A stretch of DNA of 11,902 bases from Basidiobolus heterosporus B8920 (Eukaryota; Basidiobolomycota; Basidiobolomycetes; Basidiobolales; Basidiobolaceae), in contig JNET01035497.1 in the NCBI GenBank assembly GCA_000697455.1, positions 1 to 11,902 on the forward strand. Direction: 5' to 3'. Below the pieces are notes generated by a model. It ran no database searches. It was not told where the DNA came from and saw only the letters and a program-made list of their open reading frames with translations. The translations under genes were made by a program, and so were the position numbers. Positions 1 to 7,970 of this stretch are shown here, piece by piece. Each line of letters opens with the position of its first letter. Position 1 is the first letter of the stretch.

Positions 1-34
1 ATTCCTCATCCCTCATCGTTCACGCTCTATGCTC

Positions 35-55
35 CACCCTCCACCCTCCACTCTC
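35..55. repeat. Short pyrimidine-rich 7-bp tandem repeat
   Basis: About three copies of a 7-bp CCACCCT-like unit lie in a C/T-rich stretch that opens the window, upstream of the peroxidase gene. The last copy diverges. It may be simple promoter sequence; no function is shown. Confidence 0.5.
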
Positions 56-146
56 ACCACATTAGTAATATATCCATGGGTCGTATTCAATTCAGATGAT
101 AATCACTTCAATAAAGTAACACAAATAGATAATATTCATCTAATCT

Positions 147-179
147 CCACGTGGGCGGTTGGCATAAATATCCAAGGGG
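147..179 (+). promoter_or_regulatory. Candidate core promoter of the peroxidase gene (CACGTG, TATA-like, AGGGG)
   Basis: Within 65 bp of the ATG lie a palindromic CCACGTGG (147-154, an E-box of the kind bound by bHLH factors such as Cbf1 in yeast), a TATA-like CATAAATA (162-169) and AGGGG (175-179), which matches the yeast stress-response element core. The motifs are seen directly. Their use as redox or stress control sites is inference by analogy with yeast peroxidase genes. Confidence 0.4.
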
Positions 180-211
180 TTTAGTTGAAAGAAGCTTTGC
201 AAAATTGAAAG

Positions 212-898
212 ATGTCAGCATCCCAAACTATCTACGATTTCTCAGCTACCACTGCTCAAGGAAAAACCATTCAGTTTTCCGACTTGAAGGGCAGCGTGGT
301 TATCTTTGTCAACGTCGCTTCAAAGTGTGGCCTCACTCCACAGTATGCTGGCCTTGAGGAACTTTACCAAAAACACAAGGAGCAAGGGTTGATGATTTTT
401 GGTTTCCCTTGTAACCAGTAAGTATTACTATCAATCTGGTTTTGACCTGGCCCCTACTAAACCTCTCGATATTCTAGATTCAAAGATCAGGAGCCAGGTT
501 CCGAGGAAGAGATCCAAGCCTTTTGCTCTCTCAACTATGGCGTCACCTTCCCTATCATGCAGAAGATGTAAGTGACTTTGACAACCTTTAGGCCATGTTT
601 CTGATCTAACCCAAACCACTTGCGTATGAAAGTAATGTGAATGGAGAGGAGGCACATCCACTCTACAAATTCTTGGGTTCAGGAAAAGCTATCCGCTGGA
701 ATTTCGAGGTAAATCCACACACACAACAGCCATAGCCCTCCAACAAAGTATTTACGCGGCTCTTTTGTTTAGAAATTCATCATTGATAAGGATGGCAAAG
801 TAGTCGCACGCTTCGATCCCAAGGTCAAGCCTGAAGGTATCACATCCACAGTTGAATTCCTTCTTTCCGAATCTGGTGTACAAAAAGCCAAATTATAG
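212..898 (+). CDS. Glutathione peroxidase, Hyr1/Gpx3-type (Cys form)
   Basis: The protein has 165 aa from exons 212-417, 478-567, 633-708 and 773-898; the introns are 60-65 nt with GTAAGT or GTAAAT donors, and all phases agree. It reduces hydrogen peroxide and lipid hydroperoxides; family members of this type usually take electrons from thioredoxin, and in yeast Hyr1 also acts as a peroxide sensor for Yap1. The peroxidatic Cys39 sits in NVASKCG, FPCNQ follows at 65-69, Gln73 in the DQEPG segment and WNFEKF at 121-126 supply the rest of the active site, and Cys85 in [11 protein letters not shown] is the usual resolving cysteine. The active site uses TGT, so it is not a selenoprotein. The segment before RWNF is several residues shorter than in yeast Hyr1. 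The start is the first ATG before the conserved N-terminal strand; no targeting signal is seen, so a cytosolic location is likely. Confidence 0.96.
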
Positions 899-924
899 AA
901 TAATTATGAACCATTGAAAATTGA

Positions 925-930
925 AATAAA
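925..930 (+). terminator. Poly(A) signal of the peroxidase gene
   Basis: AATAAA lies 27 nt after the TAG stop, in an AT-rich stretch. The spacer to the next ATG is only 165 nt, so the 3' end of this gene and the promoter of WBP11 share it. Confidence 0.55.
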
Positions 931-1063
931 TTCATCAACCATTATTTATTACCAATAATCCCTGATCAATTTCACGTTACATGGAAATTCTGGAAATATT
1001 CCCTTGAAAATTCCACCAAGGAGTACGGTGTTTCTCATTCTTGGAAAATTGAAGGTTCGGAAC

Positions 1064-2692
1064 ATGGGAAAGAGCGGTCGTAGTGTTAATCCAGCCGATG
1101 CATATCGTAAATATCTCCTGGTTTGTATTCAGTAGACCCCTTCTATTTGCTAAACACTGCTTGTTCAAAGGGAAGCAAATGAAACAGAAGGAGATTAAGC
1201 GGGTAGGTAGATGGCGATATCCTTTGTAGAAGATCAGACCTTTGTTAACCCAAACCTTCTTAAGAATAAAGAAGAGAGAAAAAAACTCCGGGAAGCTAAT
1301 CTCGCCTTAAAAGATACCACGAAGTTGGAGATAGAGTTATCGAAATACAAAAAGTTAGGTAATCCCCGGAAACCATCAATTACTCAAACGAAAGAATTCC
1401 CCTGCTCACCAGGAATTCTGAATCAAAGATAGGGATAGAAAACTAGATAAGAATGGGAAAGCCAAAATGTCAGAGATCCAAGAAGAACTGGAAAAGATCT
1501 ACGCAGTGAAAAAGGTGATTTTCGGTGGCAGCTTTTCGAAAGAATGTATTTCTTCTGTTTATTAAATAGAACTTACTTACAGGAGCACGGAATTGCAATC
1601 AAGAGGTGCTTGTTATTCTTTTTTGGATAACGTTTCGTGTATATTAATGCTATCTTTTCTCTCAGCGTACCAAATACTCAAGAAGCACCTTCGTCTTCTT
1701 TTACACACCCACCTGGACGTGATCCAACGAAATCCATTTACTATCACCCTACGTTAAATCCATTTGGTGCACCACCGCCAGGTGCTCCATACATAGAGCA
1801 TGGTAAGACCCAAGTCTAATCAAATTCGTCAACTGTACCTTAACCGATCACCATTAAGGACAAGCAAATTCTCTGCAGAGTCTGGATTATAGTGACGATG
1901 AGGAGGAGGGTACGAACGGCGACCAGCCTGACAACGTGTCTAAGGACTCTCAAAGACCTGCACATCCACCTCCACCACCTCCTACTCGTCCACCACCACA
2001 CGCGTTTCAACCCTTCCCTCCACATATGAGACCAGGATCAGTGCCACCACCACCTGGTATAGACACACACTCACTCCACTTATATCTAATGTTGCAACTT
2101 TCTTATCAATCTTGATACAGGTCAGTTTTATCCCGGTCCTCCTCCGTTAGGAAGGCCACCATTTCCACCTATGCCGCCAGGGTTTCCTTACATGCCCCCG
2201 CAAGCAGTTGGAGGGCTACGTCGTCCACCACCGCCACCGCCATCACGCGGCGAACACCGCCCCTCTCCCTACAGTACTAGTAGGCCCAGCAAACAAGAGA
2301 ACGCTACTACGAACGAAGTGAAGAAACCAACTACTGCTGCGGTGATATCAGCAGCACCACAGATTCGTGATCTACAAAAAGAACTTACCCGATTAGTTCC
2401 GGCAGCGGTATTAAGGAAAAAAGCAACGGGTGGGGTTACCTCACCACCTGTGCCTAAGGTTTCCCTACCGAAAATCAATGCAGCACCAGATTTGGATCAG
2501 AACAATGCCATTCCCACACCATCGTTACGCCCCACCACCGATCTATCTAATCTTACCGCATCCATATTCGGTAAAGTTGGAGCTGTAAAGCCACCTCCAA
2601 AGGAAAGCTCAGCCTCTACAGTACCGAAACCAAGTAACTCGGCAAACGATGAATATGAGGATTTTATGAAAGAGATGGAAGGCTTGTTATAA
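1064..2692 (+). CDS. WBP11 homologue (pre-mRNA splicing factor)
   Basis: The protein has 394 aa from eight exons: 1064-1106, 1171-1202, 1265-1358, 1429-1514, 1583-1605, 1666-1802, 1859-2056 and 2121-2692. WBP11 is a nuclear, spliceosome-associated protein that binds WW-domain partners through proline-rich segments. The N-terminus (MGKSGRSVNPADAYRK, then a basic KEIKR..NKEERKKLRE helix) matches the WBP11 N-terminal domain. An acidic DYSDDEEE patch (about 148-155) and runs of prolines follow. The family-specific C-terminus is clear: ISAAPQI (280-286), LTRLVPAAVLR (293-303) and a final EDFMKEMEGLL, nearly identical to the human end. It is much shorter than the human protein (about 640 aa), mainly in the middle. 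Two exons are tiny (32 and 23 nt); reading through either intron beside the 23-nt exon hits a stop or breaks phase. Exon borders were set by eye. Confidence 0.92.
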
Positions 2693-2696
2693 GTTG

Positions 2697-2702
2697 AATA
2701 AA
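2697..2702 (+). terminator. Poly(A) signal of WBP11
   Basis: AATAAA begins 5 nt after the TAA stop. It lies 13 nt from the opposite-strand AATAAA of the next gene, so the two 3' ends are back to back or overlap. Confidence 0.5.
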
Positions 2703-2714
2703 TTAATAATTAGC

Positions 2715-2720
2715 TTTATT
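2715..2720 (-). terminator. Poly(A) signal of the phosphatidylserine decarboxylase gene
   Basis: TTTATT on the plus strand reads AATAAA on the minus strand, about 70 nt past the TGA stop at 2790 and beyond the GT repeat. Its use would place the microsatellite in the 3' UTR. Confidence 0.5.
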
Positions 2721-2749
2721 TCTATAATGTATATTGTATAGTATGCAGC

Positions 2750-2771
2750 GTGTGTGTGTGTGTGTGTGTGT
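2750..2771. repeat. (GT)11 microsatellite
   Basis: Eleven uninterrupted GT units (CA on the minus strand) lie in the 97-nt gap between the two convergent genes. On the minus strand they fall between the stop codon and the AATAAA of the decarboxylase gene. Confidence 0.95.
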
Positions 2772-2789
2772 ACATAGGTGTCCTGATAC

Positions 2790-5596
2790 TCACAGAGCAT
2801 CGGGCCTGATACCAATGGAGCTGCCCACTCGAATCTGTAATGTGTGAAGTAGGTGAATAAGCGAGATCGTAACAGAAAATAAATATCTGCATCATACCAG
2901 TGTTTCAAGAGAACGTTTAGAATTTTCCTCCAAATCAGTATCGAATTTCACCATTCCTTTCTGAAAAAGCAACACTATCGTTGAGCCCCCGAAAGCGAAA
3001 TATCCAAACTCATCCATTCGAGAATAACGTTGTCCAGATTCACAGGTCAGTTTAATGGACCCAACCTATCAAATAGTATTGAACTAAAGTTAGAGATAAA
3101 TTCCCAAAAGGAGAAAAGTTGAGTTCGGTTTCGCTATTCATACCATCATTGCGCCAATGGAAATATACGCAACCAAACCAAATTGCTCGCTTTCGATGAG
3201 TGAGACAGTTCTTTTGTTTTCTCCAAAGACATCAAGACTACTTCGAATAGCCATAGGATTCACTGTGAAATATTCACCGTCTATAATTTGATGCGACCTC
3301 ACGCGGCCATTGACTGGAAAATGAAACCGGTGATAATCTTGGGGAGCTAGTCTGAATACTGCCAAGGAACCATTTTCAAAAATTTGGGCTAGAGCTTGAC
3401 TTTCTTCAGAGAAGTTTCCTAAAAGACGAGCGATGGTAAAATCTTCTCCTTTGATCCACAAATGGGTAGCATGTTTGATGGTAGGGAAACAGGTGCAGCG
3501 GCAGTCTGCGGGTGATACGACAACTCTAGGGTCATCTGGTGAAGCAAGAACACGACTTCCGGGCTTGATCTTGCGGTAGAAGAATTCATTAAAGTTTTTA
3601 AACGTTTCGATAGGCTCGAGAATCTCATCAGTGTTGATCTGATGGAACTGAATGAACGGTCGGATATCCCTAACTGAAGCTGGATCATCAAACTTTCTCC
3701 CTTGTTTTAAAGAAATGGTCTTAAGAAGACGGCGAACTAGAGTTTGAGAAATAATTGGATTAGAATGGTCCTTGGGTAGCCATAAGGAGGTTACTTACTT
3801 GCTTTGATGTCTACCGCCGATTTAGAAGCAATATTTTTGTATAAAAGACGAATTCCAAGCCGAATATACACAGGAATCTTCTCATCAATTAACTGTCCAG
3901 TAGCTCTATCCTGAACGATGATATTTGCATTATTTTGGCCAACTCGGTAACGACCGTAGCCTAGTCTATTTACAGCTCGAGTAAACCATTTACGTTGTGC
4001 ATAAGCTTCGGTGACAAAGTCACCCAACATCAAACGATCAGCAGGTATACCGGGATCCTCCATCGTACAAATGGCCACATGAATTACAATATCTATATCA
4101 CTCAACGTAATGCCACAGATAGGACAGGTGTCGATGTGGAATAGCTTGTGTCTTGGAGGACTGGTCCCATCTTCAGAGGAATCGAGATGGCTAGAGCTTT
4201 CCCTAACATACGACTCAAAAATAGCAGCAAGCTCGGTAAACGAAAGCTCTTCAGTATTCGGGGATTTTCCGCACTCCCTGAAGAATTGATCAGCCAATCT
4301 CTCTGGGGCTACAGCTTGCAAGCACTCCAACATAGTAAGGATCTCAAAGTGATTGATGGCACCATTCTCATCAGAGTCGTATTGCTTGATTAATGCCAAC
4401 CAAAATGTATTTCGTAGCTCCTCGGTGGTTTTGAAGCATGTACGGATGGTAAGATTGGAGTTGAAAGTGCCTTTCCATTTTTCTTTCGCTAGAACCAAGG
4501 GGACCGTCCTCTCAAACATAGACATATTGCGGCTGTTGATGGCTTCTCCTTCGATACTCAACAACTCCTGGACCGTCAAAGTACAACTGCCAACAAAGTC
4601 GTTGTTGCTAAATTTGTCGTGATCGTAGATGGAGAACTTGACCACGTGATTCAAAAAGGAACGCTGAACATGGAAACAAAGCCTTTCATTCCATGTGGGA
4701 TTGAGAGTGTGCCGTAGGAAGCGGGTTTTGAACGTTTCTTTGCCATGAGTGATCACTACAAATGGATCCATGTCGAACGACGTACGGGTCAAATTCTTGT
4801 CATAGGGCAAATCACATGAGGAAACGATATCTATAAACACTACACCCAAGAGTGGATTCTTTAGATTGGTTTCGAAGATACTGCAGAAATCGCCCTCAGA
4901 TAAGGTGGCGGGACTAGGCGTATCGTGTTGGAGGATTAAATGGTCCATGGTTGCCTCTACTTCGAGTTGGTTTAATAAGATTCAATCAGCAGAATTGCAT
5001 GCTCACTTACCGGTAAGCTCTTCCTCAATGTCGCCCAGGTACTTAGCCGAAGGGGTGTTGGATTCTGTGGGCGAAAACGCAGAAGACTGATACAGATCCT
5101 TATAAACTGGAAGATTTTGAGCTGAAAAAGCGTCCCATATTGCTCTCCACGAAACGAAATCACATAGGTCGTCTTCGCTGGTGACAAAACCATATCTAAC
5201 CTTGATAAAGCCAAGCTCTCGAGGGAAGCTGTTCTTACTTTTGTAGTCGATAAGCTGCAGACTCTCAACACAACTCCGTCCCCAAGTTTTCGGGTATCCT
5301 CCCGCGACTAAGTGATGGGTTGAGAGGTGTGCTTCGCCGATATAATTCTTGCGAATCCGATTTTTATCGTAACATATCAACTGTATGGATATAGGGAAGT
5401 CGGACACTTCCACAGAAAAATCCATCGTCTCCTCCCAAACTGGGTTCAGGCTACAACGTACCACGGGAGTTTGTGCTTTTTTCTCATTGAAACGTACCAC
5501 TAGGAACGGGTTCAACGAGCCACTTTTTTCTTTAGCTGGCAGTTGACAGCCTTCAATAATTTCGAGCTGGAATATGATGCTCGCGCTTTCCACCAT
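2790..5596 (-). CDS. Phosphatidylserine decarboxylase proenzyme, type II (Psd2-like)
   Basis: The protein has 849 aa from exons 5596-5011, 4956-3799, 3736-3144, 3065-2898 and 2834-2790; phases agree at every join. It decarboxylates phosphatidylserine to phosphatidylethanolamine; fungal Psd2 enzymes act on Golgi, endosome or vacuole membranes, and no mitochondrial presequence is seen. Order: C2A (about 8-130), C2B (about 232-368, with the Asp set FDMDPF and YDHDKFSNND), an EF-hand loop (DSDENGAINHFE, 389-400), a zinc knuckle (Cys473, Cys476, His488, Cys492), then the catalytic domain. Asp659 in SPADCR, His717 and His720 in YHRFHFP and Ser807 in GGST fit the self-cleaving triad. Cleavage before Ser807 would leave a 43-residue pyruvoyl alpha chain ending ETLIRVGSSIGIRPDAL. 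C2A lacks most calcium ligands. The start is the first ATG ahead of C2A. Confidence 0.95.
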
Positions 5597-5631
5597 TGAA
5601 ATAGATTACCAGATTTTAAGGAAGTCATGGG

Positions 5632-5640
5632 CTTATATAT
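5632..5640 (-). promoter_or_regulatory. TATA box of the decarboxylase gene
   Basis: The minus strand reads ATATATAAG about 40 nt upstream of the ATG at 5596, a good TATA-box match. It implies a very short 5' leader and supports the chosen start. Confidence 0.5.
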
Positions 5641-5958
5641 TGATGATTTTACTAGGTAGAGAGGAGCTTATTGCTCACAACTATAACAGGGATTCGTAGA
5701 TACTCCTTAAAATAGAAGCCAGTTATCCGTGTTGGGAAATCCACACCCAGGTACGTCCATCATAGGTGTAACTTTGATCGTTGGAACTATTGGTTCGGCT
5801 TTCATGAGTCTAGACTGTGTTCAAAACTTCTACCACGTTGAATCTTCACAATATTTGCTCATTGATTCCGCTTATTTGATGCGGCGGAACAGGGCAGGAA
5901 CTTTGTCGGCCCATTCGATCAATCCCAACCTCATTCACTCCTTGATCTAGATTCGGAT

Positions 5959-5991
5959 GCTAATCCATCGCTAATCCATCGCTAATCCATC
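5959..5991. repeat. Three tandem copies of an 11-bp unit
   Basis: GCTAATCCATC is present three times without a mismatch (5959-5969, 5970-5980, 5981-5991); a related TATCCATCG follows near 6005. It sits in the divergent promoter region. It could be a repeated protein-binding site or a slippage product. Confidence 0.9.
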
Positions 5992-6125
5992 TATTCTACT
6001 TTTCTATCCATCGAATTTCCCTCAATCTTGCTTATGACTTGCTTTTCTACACAATAATTCTATACACAATAAACTACACTTTAAATTATGCGTTCGTAGA
6101 GACAAGCGTAATATTCTATACTCTC

Positions 6126-7731
6126 ATGTTTGTTTTTCCGGCTGCACCAGAATCCAATGTGGATGCTCTTTTAGCCTTACCGGTAGAAAGTCCCACTTTC
6201 TCAAGTAGACCTAGCCCTCTAATTTCCTTGGGAAGGTTCACTAAAACTGAGATTATGAGATTGTTGAGAGAAGCATATGCTTTGATAATGGAAAAAGATC
6301 GAGGTTTGAGCCCAGTTGTTTATATATATCCTAAAAGAGACCGATTGTCTGGTCAATACTATGGCGAAAGTGCAATCTCGAGTTTTGTTAATATTTCTCC
6401 CTCCTTGTTTCATAGAGCTAACATTTGCTGCAAAATTACGCCACCAAGTAATGGAAGAAAACGATATATTACAAGAGAAATACTCGGAATTGCTTGAGTA
6501 TGTTTCACAATTCAATCTGTTTAACGAAGGCGTTATCGGAAACCAGTTAAATAACGAATACGAACTATCCCCCTCGCCACCACCACCCGCCCAGCTACGT
6601 CTTCGCTCTACTCCTAGGCGAAGCAATGACTACTACGACCAAGAAGAGGTTATCGCCACTCTCGAACAGCTGAATCAAGAGTTACAACAGAAGGTAGACC
6701 ACGCATTGCAGGAAAAGGAGTCGATGCAAAAGAAGGGAGAGCGTAAAATCCGTCAACTTGAATATGAAGTAGAGCAATTACGTCTTGAGTTGGACCATAC
6801 CTGCCAAACCATTCAAAGTTTAGAGAAACTGAGGCGAGAGGATCAACCAAGCCGACCACCTTCTCAAGAAGCTGACAAATCAGTCGCTCCCCAACACCGG
6901 TTTCAGAGAGAGCAACAAACTGAGGATGAGGTTGTGGATATCTTGATCGCCAAAATTGCCTCATTGGAGAAACTCAACGACACAATCATTGCCCAAAAAT
7001 CAACCCTTGAGACGAGGCTGGAAACAGTGATGGGCGAGCTTGAGGAGATTGCTATACAGGCTAGTAATATGGAAGACTCCGTTAGAGATTATACAGAATT
7101 ACTGGATGCGTACGAAAAGCAATCTCTGCATGTTGCTGAGCTATCACAGTCTGTCGAGGATCAAAGGTCGTGGATTCAAAATCTTTTTGGTCAGTTTTCC
7201 CCGAGGTCTGCCCCCAGGGTATTCTCCCCGAGCGCAAGTCCTGCAGGTTCGGTGCTTCGTAGTCCAAACAGAAGTAGTTTCCTCGGACGCTCAGGATATA
7301 CGCCCTCGCCTGGGCTTAGAAAGAAGCGAACCTTACTTCACGAGCTTGAGTCCGAATGGGTTACTCAGACCACATCCACACCCAGAATATCCAATACCGT
7401 TATGACGCCACGTACCATTGCACATAGTGGATATTTGGATTCCCCACCTATTACTCCACTTGGTATCTTCCAGAGCCCAACCACACCCATACCGCTGAAT
7501 AACGAGTATCTACGGGATGTCCTCAACCACGGTGGCGGTGAGTCCGAAGAGAGCGCATCAGAAGAGGAGAGCGTAGAGAAAAAGAGAATTAGAAATGGGC
7601 TCTTTGGTTGGATTAGAAGGTTGATGAAGTCTCTAATCAAAAGTGTACTGAAATGGTGCCGCTTCTTGTTTTTTCTTTCCATGGCAGTTGTCATAGCCAT
7701 ATATCGTGGACCTGATGGTGCGACCCTTTGA
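6126..7731 (+). CDS. Tail-anchored coiled-coil protein, family not recognised
   Basis: The protein has 497 aa from exons 6126-6303 and 6416-7731 (112-nt intron, GTTTGA donor, phase 1). I do not recognise the family. Heptad-rich segments lie at about 60-90, 134-201 and 228-318. The first starts FAAKLRHQVMEEND, which resembles the AAxxG CC1 box of dynein adaptors (BICD, Spindly) but has Arg where Gly is usual. Residues 321-421 are Ser/Pro-rich with about ten SP/TP sites and contain RTLLHELESEW (364-374). An acidic stretch (434-448), a basic amphipathic segment and one hydrophobic helix (about 475-489) end in YRGPDGATL. There is no signal peptide, so a tail anchor facing the cytosol is likely. 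A motor or tether role on the nuclear envelope or an organelle is inference. The start is the nearest ATG; a strong acceptor-like site at 6149-6150 leaves an upstream first exon possible. Confidence 0.8.
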
Positions 7732-7857
7732 GCAATCCACTCGAATCCTGTCACTCGATATCTAAGAAATTCGAACGGTTACTGAATCCTTGTCATGACC
7801 TACATCTGTTGCTTAATATGTTCCTTGAACTGGACTCAGAAATTGTTGAATTTCTCC

Positions 7858-7863
7858 AATAAA
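7858..7863 (+). terminator. Poly(A) signal of the coiled-coil gene
   Basis: AATAAA lies 127 nt after the TGA stop and about 105 nt ahead of the next ATG. An inverted repeat (GATCAAA at 7870-7876 and TTTGATC at 7884-7890) follows directly, but it is AT-rich and probably not significant. Confidence 0.45.
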
Positions 7864-7918
7864 TGATCGGATCAAAAAATTTCTTTGATCACGTTTAGTT
7901 GATGTCATGGCTAATAGC

Positions 7919-7924
7919 ATATAT
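7919..7924 (+). promoter_or_regulatory. Possible TATA element of the pelota gene
   Basis: ATATAT inside GCATATATGG lies about 47 nt before the ATG at 7971. The spacing fits a TATA-driven start with a short leader, but the motif is weak and common in this AT-rich spacer. Confidence 0.3.
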
Positions 7925-7970
7925 GGTTTTCGTAGTTGTGGGAGACACTGGCGATTGATATATTGTAAAC

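Larger units (their letters stand above)
5597..6125. other. Divergent intergenic region between the decarboxylase and the coiled-coil gene
   Basis: These 529 nt separate two head-to-head genes. They hold the TATA box of the left gene, the 11-bp triple repeat at 5959-5991 and, nearer the right gene, an AT-rich stretch with TATACACAATAAA-like sequence (about 6061-6072). A 5' noncoding exon of the right gene could lie here, but nothing shows it. The plus-strand frame 5729-5950 is open without an ATG start and resembles nothing I know. Confidence 0.6.

Noticed and set aside
299-336. Possible selenocysteine at the peroxidase active site
   Set aside because: The active-site codon is TGT, a cysteine, as usual in fungal Hyr1-type enzymes.
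1211-1264. A start at 1211 giving MAISFVEDQTF ahead of the WBP11 helix
   Set aside because: It lies inside an intron; splicing 1202 to 1265 restores the conserved KR-NKEERKKLRE join with the upstream MGKSGRSVNPADAYRK exon.
2687-2908. A minus-strand frame that runs through the GT repeat (His-Thr repeats)
   Set aside because: It reads an intron and 3' UTR in the wrong frame; splicing 2898 to 2834 gives the conserved decarboxylase end and a TGA at 2790.
3419-3691. A second minus-strand frame within the decarboxylase exon 3144-3736
   Set aside because: The frame carrying SPADCR and YHRFHFP spans the whole exon in phase; this one is its shadow.
4148-4622. Plus-strand frames opposite the C2B/EF-hand exon
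   Set aside because: They are antisense shadows of a long, well-matched coding exon and show no domain content.
5729-5950. A 73-residue plus-strand open frame upstream of the coiled-coil gene
   Set aside because: It has no ATG start (TTG), no recognisable content and no clear splice link to the next gene; chance openness is enough to explain it.
6039-6125. An in-frame upstream ATG that would add an N-terminal extension to the coiled-coil protein
   Set aside because: The extension is AT-rich, Tyr/Ile/Phe-heavy and unlike the rest of the protein; it reads like leader DNA. The ATG at 6126 is preferred, though a missed upstream exon remains possible.
7870-7890. GATCAAA/TTTGATC inverted repeat as a terminator hairpin
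   Set aside because: Hairpin terminators are not used by this type of gene, the arms are AT-rich and short, and an AATAAA just upstream explains the 3' end.
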